A stretch of 64,000 bases of DNA from Solwaraspora sp. WMMD792. Lineage in GTDB: Bacteria > Actinomycetota > Actinomycetes > Mycobacteriales > Micromonosporaceae. The stretch covers positions 5,518,001-5,582,000 of the forward strand of contig NZ_JARUBH010000009.1 in NCBI RefSeq assembly GCF_029626105.1, given 5' to 3'. A program made the position numbers and the translations under genes. Below the pieces are notes generated by a model. It did not search any database, was not told where the DNA came from, and saw only the letters and a list, made by a program, of their open reading frames with translations. Each line of letters begins with the position of its first letter. The first letter of the stretch is position 1. This document shows positions 40,601-43,607 of this stretch, in pieces.

Positions 40601-42691
40601 TGCGGCCGGTACGGCCGGTACGGCCGGTGCGGCCGGTGCGGCCGGTACGGCCGGTGCGGCGACAGCCGGCCCGAAGCTGACCGACCCGGCGGAGGGTCTG
40701 GCGGCAGGTCCGGCAACCGGTGCCGGTGGCCGGACCGGTGCCGAGGTGGTGCCGGTCGACGAGCTCTGGGGAGCAGCCGTGGTGTTGCCACCGGCGGTCG
40801 ACGCCGCTGTTGCCTGGGCAGTCGTCTGGGCTCCGGTCTGGACCGGCCCGGGTGGCGACGTCGCAGCCGGTGCGGACGACGCAGCCGCTATGGAAGACGC
40901 AGCCGGTGTGGACGTCGAACCCGGTGTGGACGGGGAGCTCTGCGGGCCGGCGGCGGTCACGGCCGGAGCCGCCGCCTGCGCCGACGTACCGACCCCGGCC
41001 GGAGCACCGGCGGCGACCTGTACCGGCGGCCCGTCGTCCGCCCGAGTCGGCCCTACGCCGTCCGACGCCGTGACGTCCGGCGAGGTGATGTCCGGCGAGG
41101 CGGTGCTGGTCGACGGCGCGTTCGCCGGGGTGGCGGTGTCGCCCACGCCGACCACAGACGGCTGACCCGAGGTGACCACCGGTGGAGGCTCGGCACCAAC
41201 AGTCGGCTTGATGCCGGGTTGGTCGACGACCGTCGGGGCCGCCTGGGTCGTCGGGGCCGCCTGGGTCGTCGGGGCGTCCTGCGTGGTCGGGGCCAGCGAG
41301 ATGGAGCCGGCCCCGGAATCCGGTACGGTCTGCGGCGTCGGGTCAGCCGTGACCGGAGCCGGGACGGCGGTACCCGTACCGCTGGCCGGGTCGGACCCGG
41401 TCGCGGTAGCGGCGCCGGACCCGGTCGCCGGACCGGTCGCGGAACCGGACCCGGTCGCGGGACCGGACCCGCCGTCACCGGCCGGGCTGCCGCCGGCCTG
41501 GCTGTCGCCGAGCGCGCCAAGGTCGAGCCCGGCGGCGTCCACGCTCGTCAACGGAGCAATGCCGGCCAGGTCGACGGTGCCGGGCACGCCGGTCGGCGGC
41601 GCGACACCACCCAGCCGGTTGGCCCAGCCGGCGGCCGCGCTGCCGGCGGACGACGCCGCCATGGTGGCACCGCCCCGACCGGCACCGCTGGTGAATCCAC
41701 CGAGCGCCCCCTGCCAGCCGGGGTTGGTCCACTGCTGGTTGACGGCGAGGTTCGCGGCAACGCTGGCCGCCGGGGAGATCACCGCGTTCTGCATGCCGGC
41801 GGTGACCGACCGGCCGCCCCAGCGGACGATGCCAGCGCCCCGGAAGTTCATTGCCGGCGGCCGGAACGACACCGGCACCCGGGGCGCGACCGTGTTACGC
41901 AGCAGCCGGTTGCCGCCGAAGCCGAGCATGCCGCCGAACGCGCCGCCGACCCCGGCGGTGAGGGTCCGCCGGCCGTCCCAGTTGTCGCGGTTGCCCTGGG
42001 CGACCTGGAACGCCTGGGCGCCGATGTCGATGATCAGCTCTTCGCCGATCTCCTGAGCCAGCTCGATGCCCAGCTGGGTGCCGAGCCGCTGGGCGCCGGC
42101 GCGAGTGATGTGTGTGGTGGCGATCCGGGCCGAGCTCTGCAACGCTGCCCGCATCCCGGCCTGGGTGAGCATCCGGCGCCCGAGCTGGGCCAGCAACCGA
42201 CGGAACGCGACGGTGACCGCCTGCCGGCCGGCGGCGAGAATGCCGGGGATGGCACCGGCGGAGACGCCGCCCAGCCAGGCCATCAGCAACGCCACGAACA
42301 CCGCGATCACCGTGATGGCCACCGCGATGAGGATCGTCAGCTTCGCGTACTCGATCTCGGTGGCCGCGGTGTCACAGCCGTTCGCGAAGGCGGCGGCGGC
42401 CTTCTGCAGGACCGGCAGCCCGGTGTTGGGGCCGACCCCGACCTGCTGCCAGAAGTTGGCGAACTCGGCGCCCGCGTCGCCGCCCCAGCTTTCGATGACC
42501 CGCAGCGCGGCCGGATCGGCGTCGGCCAGTGCGACCCGTACCACCTCAGCGAGCTCACGCCAGGCGGCGGCGAGCTCGCGCATCTGGTCCTCGTCACCGG
42601 TCGGCCACGCCTCGCCGGCGCTCACCCAGGTGATGGCGTCCCAGACCCACCCGTACTCGCCGAACCACTCCCGGGGATTGATGATCGCCAC
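26513..42691 (-). CDS. Type VII-exported polymorphic toxin frame with downstream cassette array
   Basis: From GTG 42691 (GGAGG nine bases upstream, 28 bp after a WXG-like gene) one frame stays open for 5,392 codons. Residues 1-120 are a WXG100-like head (VAIINPREWFGEYGWVWDAI); 125-165 hold membrane helices; 380-790 are Pro/Ala/Thr-rich. Then come a YwqJ-like deaminase, a Tox-PL domain and a RelA/SpoT-like domain, ending near 38213. This first part is the well-supported toxin. The frame lacks a stop there and runs on through immunity genes, further toxin modules, an antisense gene and a calpain-like domain to a TGA at 26513. Whether the whole frame is one protein is doubtful; downstream modules may be reserve cassettes. 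They are listed separately. Confidence 0.55.
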   Translation of the reverse strand: MAIINPREWFGEYGWVWDAITWVSAGEAWPTGDEDQMRELAAAWRELAEVVRVALADADPAALRVIESWGGDAGAEFANFWQQVGVGPNTGLPVLQKAAAAFANGCDTAATEIEYAKLTILIAVAITVIAVFVALLMAWLGGVSAGAIPGILAAGRQAVTVAFRRLLAQLGRRMLTQAGMRAALQSSARIATTHITRAGAQRLGTQLGIELAQEIGEELIIDIGAQAFQVAQGNRDNWDGRRTLTAGVGGAFGGMLGFGGNRLLRNTVAPRVPVSFRPPAMNFRGAGIVRWGGRSVTAGMQNAVISPAASVAANLAVNQQWTNPGWQGALGGFTSGAGRGGATMAASSAGSAAAGWANRLGGVAPPTGVPGTVDLAGIAPLTSVDAAGLDLGALGDSQAGGSPAGDGGSGPATGSGSATGPATGSGAATATGSDPASGTGTAVPAPVTADPTPQTVPDSGAGSISLAPTTQDAPTTQAAPTTQAAPTVVDQPGIKPTVGAEPPPVVTSGQPSVVGVGDTATPANAPSTSTASPDITSPDVTASDGVGPTRADDGPPVQVAAGAPAGVGTSAQAAAPAVTAAGPQSSPSTPGSTSTPAASSIAAASSAPAATSPPGPVQTGAQTTAQATAASTAGGNTTAAPQSSSTGTTSAPVRPPAPVAGPAARPSAGSVSFGPAVAAPAVPAAPAAPAVPAVPAAPAVPAQPGQSVGTPTGTTTTGPASAATSPTTTTSPTPPVLPPIGPPASAPPPAATTGGPDQPSGPAPRQPSSGTTVDPQTLQRSAGPTGTGTHSWQLDPVQFDGDPNSTDADQALIDASRALVDAVTGAVTRHQQQATPGEQISMGKRPGVVGALMTRSGQLTTHSSMTADQSTDPATQPTPHPLVETVLAEVAQQVSRVGSGHGRCAEVALVSDVVYQLERQWQDAGRIGDFDAYARSELAGARIVTHQFRRAQDVDVVYERGDYRPPCRSCGPMLEILGVTPVVDTERMPGPAVPPDSGALGDGRALPETRPTGDRQGLVPPDPADQQALTDEVPVGPDGRPARHPDPRGGRWPELVNDGGPANPGRGTNCADVGLSVLATWYGDPQVAAATGASVTAEPDSTRRQEQWLGASFAPAGRGPAGLDVVADQLRRAGPGSAALIITSWTAAAGGGAHTWNAVNHDGQIIWIDAQSRQVSDTAPIYGSEVDGVWSIVLDADGNPMPADGPQTTAVSTTGATSEAAYLDALTEPDRATLLAELAAAQVDADTILAELGAIGDRLNNDLGLAGTDALTPLGSEYRVKGAESLARKFSTDFEPKGYSLPEALAEINDVVRFSVRAPETDAYGPAVAGVLDALTASGHQVTDVKSFWHTGNRFFGLNCTLVTPTGRTYEVQFPTATSWAIGKQTHGPYEVMRDPARTPADRMHAFLDILAVNKAHDIAGRMPGGMPVLTERYGPPKDTSFAKWIGKQDQAGLRQDYVDWLAADPSRSFRQELAARGLDPSDLPGFDPDAIGSTDADPDLPLPPAVSDGRPDPAAGQRDSGGGRHRADPGGDLGPSDVEVGLPTGRGGVDPVRRPGAPQRTGSGPGDGGVGDAPLHDGPVAERAGADPDLPGGQPITSGPAADTTSYLDRLSDAERQGLEHGVAAAGESAQAIQATLDDVLVGLRMMGDLTGVQELRLLGTEYRVKDPESLARKFVTEHRPVGDDIPAALAVINDVVRFSVQSPAGPAYGTAVDRVLSGLESAHHQVVTGKVFWHLGNRFYGLNVTLRSSEGQLYEIQFPTEASWRVGKATHGLYEVLRDRDSHSADRVNAFLDILALNKAAGLADGLPGGLDVLADRFGPAQFNGLAAWLGKLDSGTAPDNTVRQGYGEWLTTTQQTLVDVLTARGLDYTDVPGFGLDRRGDVGGGLGVPVLPAVPPDTSVGPPGERDRPSEPSGPDDGGDLGSTDRQVELPAGRRDSSAVREPGAQQLSRSGPGDGGVGDASLHDGPVAERNGVDPDLPGGQRDLTASLVASDPSSDSVGNLEPIPYLDSLSASDRELLATALLAARQDADIVLADLVEAAAEAGAEIGLVGPEMLTPVGLENRVKHAESLARKFKVEFEPIGLDLQGALGKVGDLVRFSLLAPERHYGSAVNETLDGLVGRGYEVQQVKSYWSPGNRFYGLNTVLVSPSGRVFEIQFPTKRSWLVGKQTHGWYEVVRDPFRSSESRVEAFLNILIMNKSTGLSSQLPVGLELISQTYGNSIQNGFAKWISDSRRRNVASDFAIWLNEQGITFSEFAGRLGLDQVDFVGLADQIAQGRVSADYDIHLLSDVPARGAGWDSGERARAGSGARTGAGRDLGSPDAEVELPSGRSSGVSLFDAGPGADQARRSGDGGVGDASLHGGAVAERGGVDPDLPGGQPDLTDTRPVSGQGRDTGSTSLASANAAGESMTSPEQGGVVDDRGRGQSTDQQTVGQQEPDRDVSVRVRLAGPGGVVDPGTASRDAHRSGELHRGPDGRGDRPAEPAGDGGGRGVRGGASAGPDLGSAGVAGAGPATGVADRAVPVAGGDAPLAGSRPVGPLNLAPLEDVGFQADLEAVLWSGGGFVVGADPSSHPFGGLVNDGGPGRSGRGNNCMDCSLAGLSTFLGRPMVSLPRWPDILPDGAVDRQTGEAAGVDRAEEWLGGEWVGPPADMPGVPQKRAVAVARQYAQLQDRVAAAGPGSAALVVADWLSVDERTGQVQVDADGNALADGSHAFLIVYPYGADRPVWWDPQDGQTWPVPPTHIVAATHALWSMDAPAAGGGTNSDSGRSAGADPAAGRDAEPDGSARVRVRLAGAGDPESAGTRHGDAGRPGELHHRPGRDGDGARQSAGTGDDRPVRGGASGGADLGSAGVAGDGLAGNGVADGGAGVTDGTPGAVADADGLSGPRPVGPLNLAPLEDVGFQADLEAVLWSGGGFVVGADPSSHPFGGLVNDGGPGRSGRGNNCMDCSLAGLSTFLGRPMVSLPRWPDRAGDGTIDRVTGEADGISRAEEWLGGEWVGPPVDMPGAPADRVAVVAEQYAQLQQRVAAAGPGSAALVVADWLSFDQDTGRLHLDADGNAQAAGSHAFLIVYPYGADGPVWWDPQYGGTATQPPAEYLAATHTLWSMDPPTARGGIGSDSGRRAGADPAAGRDAEPDSAARVRVRLGGEGDPLGDGTHPGAGSGPGELGDRPRRDGDGPPEHAAVDHHAGVRGGPPGGPDDRPPGVAADGRAGAEPLATAGPDGSLSAVPDGSLSTVPDGLVSAAAGTTFGGALHDADPVAVAAAVRDALDTGLLPAGAVADPDAGTVTLDTSAGPVTVTLAVTSLPPGTTMAPVATIATHADGATVRVSDRASADHVRRAVAAALAEVDAIAQERADGLRTDATTALAEGSRPEGDGQRHLTARDIGRLAELRTVADQLAQAGTGRHADPAQVAQLHAEAVGLLISSGLLEPYPGHRVHSLVPNVPVVGSAATDARFAAVRTQLGPAFADLAGLLAAARDRPGLADEIRVVQADVRAAARQWAAQATAARDQADLALTDRVDAALDADPQHVFDRLVIGGGWAAMADFATLDAPPDTGDGLPPVLAVSQGHDPWADRQQLLMGQVPTELEIPGLPFQPVDFADEGTQFALASDFAAAVGAARAYTGMPSYQGTATAILPRPNSADDAAGWPADANYRVTVGERSFYATTVDIAAGPGPARVPAAPASTTGRYVDPATGYQVDRSGPVPVFRDPTGAAVDPATLPTPVRTVLGGTDTIRADLPLLADTAGRLTDPVLVDPDSGYAVDAGTGQVHAPDGSPADPAALPVDVAQRLGFDADGRFTAPQSARPRVDFGGQNLADAYQPGDRVLVFGAGASGAWDIEQAAASPAATIDWSARAVGLPPADRTGDPARDAELQFQRSFSGGYNRRNTLPDVGAYDVAATDSRISQSLREIVSTRHTVDGTFLVEFSDGTRQEYDRVVLSIGQAPEYPGGVAALACALRLRPLHGPPALDRSTPDVIGLTDRSGQLRILGAAAVARQLGPSLGRFSDYLQDRLSDQAAALPDDSRNIPPSIRFHAQRIAEANRSSAPPPSHLPEVDESPPPGDGGVEPGQRPVHGGDPLGDLRDVDVDRILPADGVEAGTVGNEFGAVAREGDKSQVGQDSGGEFGEQVGTDRGNTAVDQPQPAEPPQVRRGQQGAQPVVADRVVVESEAGEPGQHGARGDLTDQVRTDVGEQDVADRNPAVDARAPVEEVGTGQLDQLGEATAYPAIVDEPGDPRAEPRLERDGESMHSPGQLGRDRGTGDLGPVVLDLQSDELGMVGVGGFDGVGVAQPQVHVVGVGEDGGVQGVADGSPAVAGVGHDRSVATPPALLPLPGTRLIGPQGLSPLEDPRYQSELEHSLTAPDGYQVGSDPAVHPYGRLINDGGPSQPGRGNNCLDASLAALASFYGQPQVALPRWPDPLPDGRTDWASGEANGIDRAEAWLGGQWASQPADMPGTPAERAERVGRQYEELHDQLTVGGPGSAALVVAEWLKLDRLTGQPAVDKDGNVVMHDAHAFVVVHPADADGPIWWDPQQGTVWTEPPPEYVEMTHTLWSMTVPSGEVPRDDGGRSAATDRTAGRDGESDRAASVRVRLAGEGDTVDRTAGDGGARRDGLLHHRPVGDGDGAQQPADTGGHEAVRGGEAAGPDQRAPDLAASRDGGPADPRLTRIRALAARYTAADPPTRLALRAEIGVLVDQLGLTGGTPQAYARWAQLPPDLANLLLRLTSPALAPETVLAVLGADPATLTEPQRAQQRDYRARLVHNGYVPYAPQLTEQLHRLAVDAEQGQRSLPTLPASAGQVIGLRADQLAQLQAVDPELAARIARDGVYVDLTGQVDIGPYVLANAPHVDVGGVHPGFDLATDAGRRALLAEDVRRAYATITATYGSSPAITQLLGSHSFHYLAQTRTMVLVSDALTRAILNLAPSAPVEQAPEAAPLAVGPTEIHVYADHLTLPEPDPGEVAPEYGRPVDPNSGAAAPLWNGLPRREQVAQGALGDCGMLASIGAVAGHSPQTIGNLFRPNPDGTVDVLLHESSLPGDRTTPTGRRLRITVTPDVPVHAIMPGQAAYADQAQVGSAWASMLEKALAAVDRTWTESRQVAWQQQWQSWQGWSDQNQAAPRGYARMNPGSTSDLWAEVLTQLTGEPARADRFPTHPGSEPTVEATLAQLLARRIPVIVSTMPPDRYQHLPNGAPPYGLHAGHAYEVVAARDGHIWLRNPWNHGHPHPIPVRAFLDLMSRDYAHLDRAPVVPPLPPVPPVAKQTSRAGGSTAEVRVGASAGVATNALTAAGPGRTVTERGGAYFVYYADRGTAGELAQLLAVEVGPDGPRSIAWDNGSAAPGAGTVSAPAHAGGRWPVNRAEAEQVARSELGFELPDEPTLHGMLGG
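28672..28977 (-). CDS. Imm35/YrhB-like immunity protein 4
   Basis: 101 residues, preceded by GGGGAGG. DEAQQLIERLVGTANPIELH, FEFGWLAKET, GCYIIDQSGTVTVHSSLPIP and YAAARRQGRISGHQIWP match the Imm35/YrhB fold: N-terminal helix, FGW strand, D-x-x-G turn. It follows Tox-PL module 4 and shares about half its residues with the three other copies here. It should bind and block that papain-like domain in the producer (inference from repeated pairing). Confidence 0.75.
   Translation of the reverse strand: MTEDEAQQLIERLVGTANPIELHPFEFGWLAKETPSTEQRATGAHVGMGCYIIDQSGTVTVHSSLPIPVVMKQYAAARRQGRISGHQIWPRVGTVDQPIPG
28990..29710 (-). other. Toxin module: Tox-PL papain-like domain 4
   Basis: Starts with the shared pre-toxin LIGPQGLSPLEDPRYQSELE and INDGGPSQPGRGNNCLDASL, with the catalytic Cys codon at 29489-29491. 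His is in HDAHAFVVVHP and Asp in PIWWDPQQG; the module ends MTHTLWSM just before its Imm35-like gene. Tox-PL domains are papain-fold peptidases or glutamine deamidases. The triad looks complete. Confidence 0.72.
29714..30523 (+). CDS. TIGR02996-domain, leucine-rich-repeat-like protein
   Basis: 269 residues. YAAILADPDDMDLRLRYADA and HAELIRLQIEYDRAK form the TIGR02996 'repeat-companion' domain; residues 120-205 have LRR-like repeats (LTSLGLDNNPIGDDGL, RLRWLGLVNCGIT). It is read opposite to every toxin and immunity gene in the array and lies exactly between the flavoprotein-like and fourth Tox-PL modules. The complementary toxin frame has no stop here, but this plus-strand protein is clearly the real product. 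Such proteins are thought to act as interaction scaffolds. It could be an accessory insertion or an unusual immunity partner of the preceding module. Confidence 0.8.
   Translation: MSDASDGRRAVSDALYAAILADPDDMDLRLRYADAIEPTDPDHAELIRLQIEYDRAKIAGTPIAPELSRRMHGLAVTLEPRLCAGIAGLVDDCGVRRGFAELIELPGADFLDRGPGIYRRVPVRHVLLTDVSPDLVGEIAASPMLARLTSLGLDNNPIGDDGLRTLLASPHLRRLRWLGLVNCGITPVGADLFAELAPRVLPDLRFVSFARNRAKLVPYGAGFDAVGGQDPIDVYVPEIAERITTMHGPLPWLDPAIAWRGGFVDFGEV
30540..33028 (-). other. Toxin-array module: flavoprotein-like (two Rossmann motifs)
   Basis: About 830 codons of the toxin frame. VFDRLVIGGGWAAMADFATL (near 32070) is a dinucleotide-binding start; RVLVFGAGASGAWDIEQAA (near 31190) is a second GxGxxG; RVVLSIGQAPEYPGGVAAL (near 30850) is the late ATG-type strand of FAD-dependent monooxygenases. 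The first 280 codons are helical and unassigned. No dedicated immunity gene is seen between this module and the plus-strand gene. A redox-active toxin domain would be unusual; a housekeeping role cannot be excluded. Confidence 0.6.
33031..33330 (-). CDS. Imm35/YrhB-like immunity protein 3
   Basis: 99 residues from GTG 33330 (GGGAGG upstream). DDAQELIQRLVGTPNRIALH, FEFGWVAREILS, GNWVIDHDGTVTAHRSMPP and the VWPLTDEPEPNH end mark it as a close paralogue of the protein at 34093-34389. It follows Tox-PL module 3. Confidence 0.75.
   Translation of the reverse strand: MTRDDAQELIQRLVGTPNRIALHEFEFGWVAREILSETERTQGLGLGQGNWVIDHDGTVTAHRSMPPSIIMQEYAAARRAGRTTGRQVWPLTDEPEPNH
33340..34085 (-). other. Toxin module: Tox-PL papain-like domain 3
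   Basis: GRGNNCMDCSLAGLSTFLGR with Cys codon 33845-33847, SHAFLIVYPYG with His, and VWWDPQYG with Asp. The upstream 212 bp are identical to those of module 2. Ends AATHTLWSMD next to its immunity gene. Between 34018 and the immunity gene at 34093 only a short linker remains. Confidence 0.72.
33807..34018 (-). repeat. 212-bp exact direct repeat, copy A
   Basis: Bases 33807-34018 are identical to 34866-35077 (offset 1,059). The repeat encodes the pre-toxin and the start of the Tox-PL domain up to the catalytic Cys block. Its wobble positions are G/T rather than C-rich, unlike flanking DNA. Confidence 0.9.
34093..34389 (-). CDS. Imm35/YrhB-like immunity protein 2
   Basis: 98 residues from GTG 34389, eight bases after GGAGGG. 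DEAQELIQRLVGTPNRMALH, FEFGWLAQEILSPQER, GSYIIDRDGTVTVHGSLPVP, ISGRQVWPETD. Paired with Tox-PL module 2. An upstream extension of the frame is possible, but the ribosome binding site and the paralogues fix this start. Confidence 0.75.
   Translation of the reverse strand: MTRDEAQELIQRLVGTPNRMALHEFEFGWLAQEILSPQERGTGMRVGLGSYIIDRDGTVTVHGSLPVPVTIGRYAAERREGRISGRQVWPETDSPETE
34415..35128 (-). other. Toxin module: Tox-PL papain-like domain 2
   Basis: Begins with pre-toxin SRPVGPLNLAPLEDVGFQAD, then GRGNNCMDCSLAGLSTFLGR (Cys codon 34904-34906), GSHAFLIVYPYG and PVWWDPQDGQTW. Triad Cys-His-Asp complete. Nearly identical to module 3 in its first half and divergent in the second, as expected after recombination or gene conversion. 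Confidence 0.72.
34866..35077 (-). repeat. 212-bp exact direct repeat, copy B
   Basis: Partner of 33807-34018. Homologous recombination between the copies would delete exactly one Tox-PL/Imm35 cassette and keep the reading frame (offset 1,059 is divisible by three). Confidence 0.9.
35131..35424 (-). CDS. Orphan Imm35/YrhB-like immunity protein 1
   Basis: 97 residues from ATG 35424 (GGGAGG upstream). DEARALISRLLGSRNPIEMY, FEFGWLVREELSTQER, GSFIVDLTGVVTAQPSLPAT and ISGRQVWPEPG. Only about 110 bp separate it from the RelA/SpoT immunity gene upstream, too little for a toxin domain. It is therefore an orphan: its toxin was lost or it protects against a toxin of neighbours. Confidence 0.72.
   Translation of the reverse strand: MTEDEARALISRLLGSRNPIEMYPFEFGWLVREELSTQERQAGMHIGQGSFIVDLTGVVTAQPSLPATVVVEEYAAERRQGRISGRQVWPEPGPPPE
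35536..35835 (-). CDS. Immunity-type protein C of the RelA/SpoT-like cassette
   Basis: 99 residues, ATG 35835, GGGAGGG upstream. Pattern shared with copies A and B: aliphatic/aromatic start (MTFIYYLMYPP), PANVLALAQERGPVQAVIWD, NFRPDVAAAFLY, and the strongly conserved AESVTHHFTAVPLPSEAELT end. No known immunity family is recognised. Direct linkage to three RelA/SpoT-like modules implies it neutralises that activity. Confidence 0.72.
   Translation of the reverse strand: MTFIYYLMYPPGELDGTPANVLALAQERGPVQAVIWDRPTQRWNFRPDVAAAFLYSTPDLEQTRLVDRVMAESVTHHFTAVPLPSEAELTRICQEANPT
35850..36722 (-). other. Toxin module: RelA/SpoT-like domain C (AT-richer)
   Basis: ENRVKHAESLARKFKVEF, KVGDLVRFSLLAPE, NRFYGLNTVLVSPSGRVFEI and QFPTKRSWLVGKQTHGWYEV follow the order of a (p)ppGpp-synthetase-type fold: basic RxK start, Asp, E-x-Q strand, then His and Tyr. 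The stretch is clearly lower in GC than its surroundings and uses A/T wobble codons, suggesting recent import. Confidence 0.6.
36727..37035 (-). CDS. Immunity-type protein B of the RelA/SpoT-like cassette
   Basis: 102 residues from GTG 37035, eight bases after GGAGAGG; the ATG at 37041 is an alternative. DLEFQYFLLYHPTR, PANVIALANHPGPTMAVTWD, CQPDVAIAVLF and AESVTHHFTTVPLPSETELT show it is a paralogue of copies A and C. Follows RelA/SpoT-like module B. Confidence 0.72.
   Translation of the reverse strand: MADLEFQYFLLYHPTRPSDHPANVIALANHPGPTMAVTWDRQTAKWSCQPDVAIAVLFVNQERNNFRGVDRATAESVTHHFTTVPLPSETELTRICQEASGT
37048..37899 (-). other. Toxin module: RelA/SpoT-like domain B
   Basis: TEYRVKDPESLARKFVTEH, VINDVVRFSVQSPAG, NRFYGLNVTLRSSEGQLYEI and QFPTEASWRVGKATHGLYEV are homologous to modules A and C. 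The C-terminal SYLDRLSDAERQGLEHG helical part precedes the catalytic-like region. Ends ARGLDYTDVPGFG just before its immunity gene. Confidence 0.62.
37900..38205 (-). CDS. Immunity-type protein A of the RelA/SpoT-like cassette
   Basis: 101 residues, ATG 38205, AGGAAG upstream. MPTLTFRYHLLYRTDD, PVNVIAVAAGTGPTQAVIWD, GFRPDVAASILYADPE, then AESVTHHFTTVPLPSEPELT. Directly follows the RelA/SpoT-like domain that ends the main toxin. Small, acidic, no signal peptide; expected to bind the toxin in the cytoplasm. Confidence 0.75.
   Translation of the reverse strand: MPTLTFRYHLLYRTDDQTQPPVNVIAVAAGTGPTQAVIWDRPTSRWGFRPDVAASILYADPERHSVRAADRATAESVTHHFTTVPLPSEPELTRICQEASR
38213..39050 (-). other. Toxin domain: RelA/SpoT-like domain A
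   Basis: SEYRVKGAESLARKFSTDF, INDVVRFSVRAPETDAYGPA, NRFFGLNCTLVTPTGRTYEV and QFPTATSWAIGKQTHGPYEV. The E-x-Q strand, the H-x-x-Y step and the RxKxxxS start are as in alarmone synthetases; the usual Gly-x-Arg after the Asp is altered. Related toxins make (p)ppApp/(p)ppGpp or pyrophosphorylate tRNA. This is the likely C-terminal toxin of the exported protein. Confidence 0.65.
39080..39570 (-). other. Toxin domain: Tox-PL papain-like domain 1
   Basis: NDGGPANPGRGTNCADVGLS (Cys codon 39482-39484), GGGAHTWNAVNHDGQ (His) and IIWIDAQSRQ (Asp). More divergent than modules 2-4. No Imm35-like gene is adjacent, so either it is neutralised by one of the downstream Imm35 proteins or it has another role such as self-processing. 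Confidence 0.65.
39700..40330 (-). other. Toxin domain: YwqJ-like deaminase
   Basis: GSGHGRCAEVALVSDVVYQL (near 39980) and PPCRSCGPMLEILGV (near 39785) give the Cys-Ala-Glu and Cys-x-x-Cys zinc motifs of the deaminase superfamily YwqJ clade. Between them RIVTHQFRRAQDVDVVYERG fits the beta strands. A free-standing relative is encoded at 59625-60008. Confidence 0.68.
40588..40660 (-). repeat. 9-bp tandem repeat in the Pro/Ala-rich linker
   Basis: About eight units of GGTGCGGCC / GGTACGGCC encode alternating AAP and AVP. It lies in the disordered linker of the toxin, so copy-number change would alter only linker length. Confidence 0.7.
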
Positions 42692-42719
42692 GTCGTTTGG
42701 CCCTCCGACAGCGACCGGG

Positions 42720-43061
42720 CTACCTGCCGCCGCCGAAGCTGTCGCCGACCGCGCCGTCGTCGTCGACCGTGCCGTCGACCGAGGAGACGATCCGGAGCCC
42801 GGTGTCCTCGAACGCGGCGATGAGATCGTCACCGGCGTCCAGGGTCACCTTCGCCGGGGCCTCGTCACCGCCGTCCAGGTAGTGCTCGTTGAACGTCCGG
42901 CCGGCCTCGTCGTCGCCCCACGGTCGGGCCTCGTTGAGCGCCCGGATGGTGCCGGTGACGCGGGACCACTCGGCGGCCAGTGTCTCGGCCGCCGCGCCGA
43001 GCGCGTTGCCGGCCGGACGGGCCAGATCCGGGTTGAGGAAGGTGTGCTGCGGCTCGGTCAT
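42720..43061 (-). CDS. WXG100-like protein, likely toxin export partner
   Basis: 113 residues. A helical N-terminal region (LAAEWSRVTGTIRALNEARP), then WGDDEAG in the turn position of WXG100 proteins and FNEHYLDGGDE. The C-terminal 30 residues are acidic. It starts four bases before the stop of the YbaB-like gene and ends 28 bp before the toxin start, so all three are coupled. It probably pairs with the toxin's WXG-like head for recognition by EccC. Confidence 0.78.
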   Translation of the reverse strand: MTEPQHTFLNPDLARPAGNALGAAAETLAAEWSRVTGTIRALNEARPWGDDEAGRTFNEHYLDGGDEAPAKVTLDAGDDLIAAFEDTGLRIVSSVDGTVDDDGAVGDSFGGGR

Positions 43062-43450
43062 TTCCGGTCACCCCCGGGCAGGTCGGTGTCGAGCTGGCGG
43101 AAGATGCCTTCGAGGTCGAAGTCCATGTGTGCCTGGAACTGCGCGTCGGGCACCAGCGGCCGGCAGATCTGCTCCACTTCGGCCATCGCCTGGGCGGTGG
43201 CGGCCCGGATGGTCTCGGTGACCGTGGTGGACAGCTGCGCGGCGTTCGGCCGGCGGTAGATCCGCGGGTCGAGCTCCACCTTGGTGACCTGTCCTCTCGG
43301 CCCGACCGTCACGGTGACGAGCCCGTCGTCGGAGGTGACGGTGGCCGACACCGCCCGCAGTTGCTGTTGCAGGTCACCGACGCCGGACCGCATCCGGTCG
43401 AACTGTGCCATCAACTCGTCGGCACGGGCACGCAGTCCGTGCACGTCCAT
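43058..43450 (-). CDS. YbaB/EbfC-like protein
   Basis: 130 residues. A helical start (LRARADELMAQFDRMRSGVG) then VSATVTSDDGLVTVTVGPRG and QVTKVELDPRIYRRP, the beta-hairpin signature of YbaB/EbfC DNA-binding proteins. Variants of this family are regularly encoded in actinobacterial type VII loci. ATG at 43450 was chosen because the family begins there. Role in the operon unknown; nucleoid binding or chaperone-like function are options. Confidence 0.82.
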   Translation of the reverse strand: MDVHGLRARADELMAQFDRMRSGVGDLQQQLRAVSATVTSDDGLVTVTVGPRGQVTKVELDPRIYRRPNAAQLSTTVTETIRAATAQAMAEVEQICRPLVPDAQFQAHMDFDLEGIFRQLDTDLPGGDRK

Positions 43451-43607
43451 CGTGTCCCTCCCCGTCGCCGCGTCACACCGGGCGCTGCCGGGCACCGACG
43501 GTGAGGCGTCATGACGACGATACTGAATGTGTGCCAGCCGCACGAGCCCGCTGGTCGCCGCCGCTGGATAGGATGCCGGGCGGTACGGGAGGTCTGGAGG
43601 TCAGCTG

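Noticed and set aside
40588-40660. Short tandem repeats considered as a CRISPR array
   Set aside because: Units are 9 bp with no spacers and lie in a coding linker.
38441-42823. Stop-free plus-strand frame of 1,460 codons opposite the toxin
   Set aside because: It is antisense to clearly coding toxin domains, has an Arg/Gly-rich composition without any recognisable domain, and results from GC bias.
42692-42832. Upstream extension of the toxin frame to an ATG at 42832
   Set aside because: It overlaps the WXG-like gene; the GTG at 42691 has a good ribosome binding site and the WXG-like head begins there.
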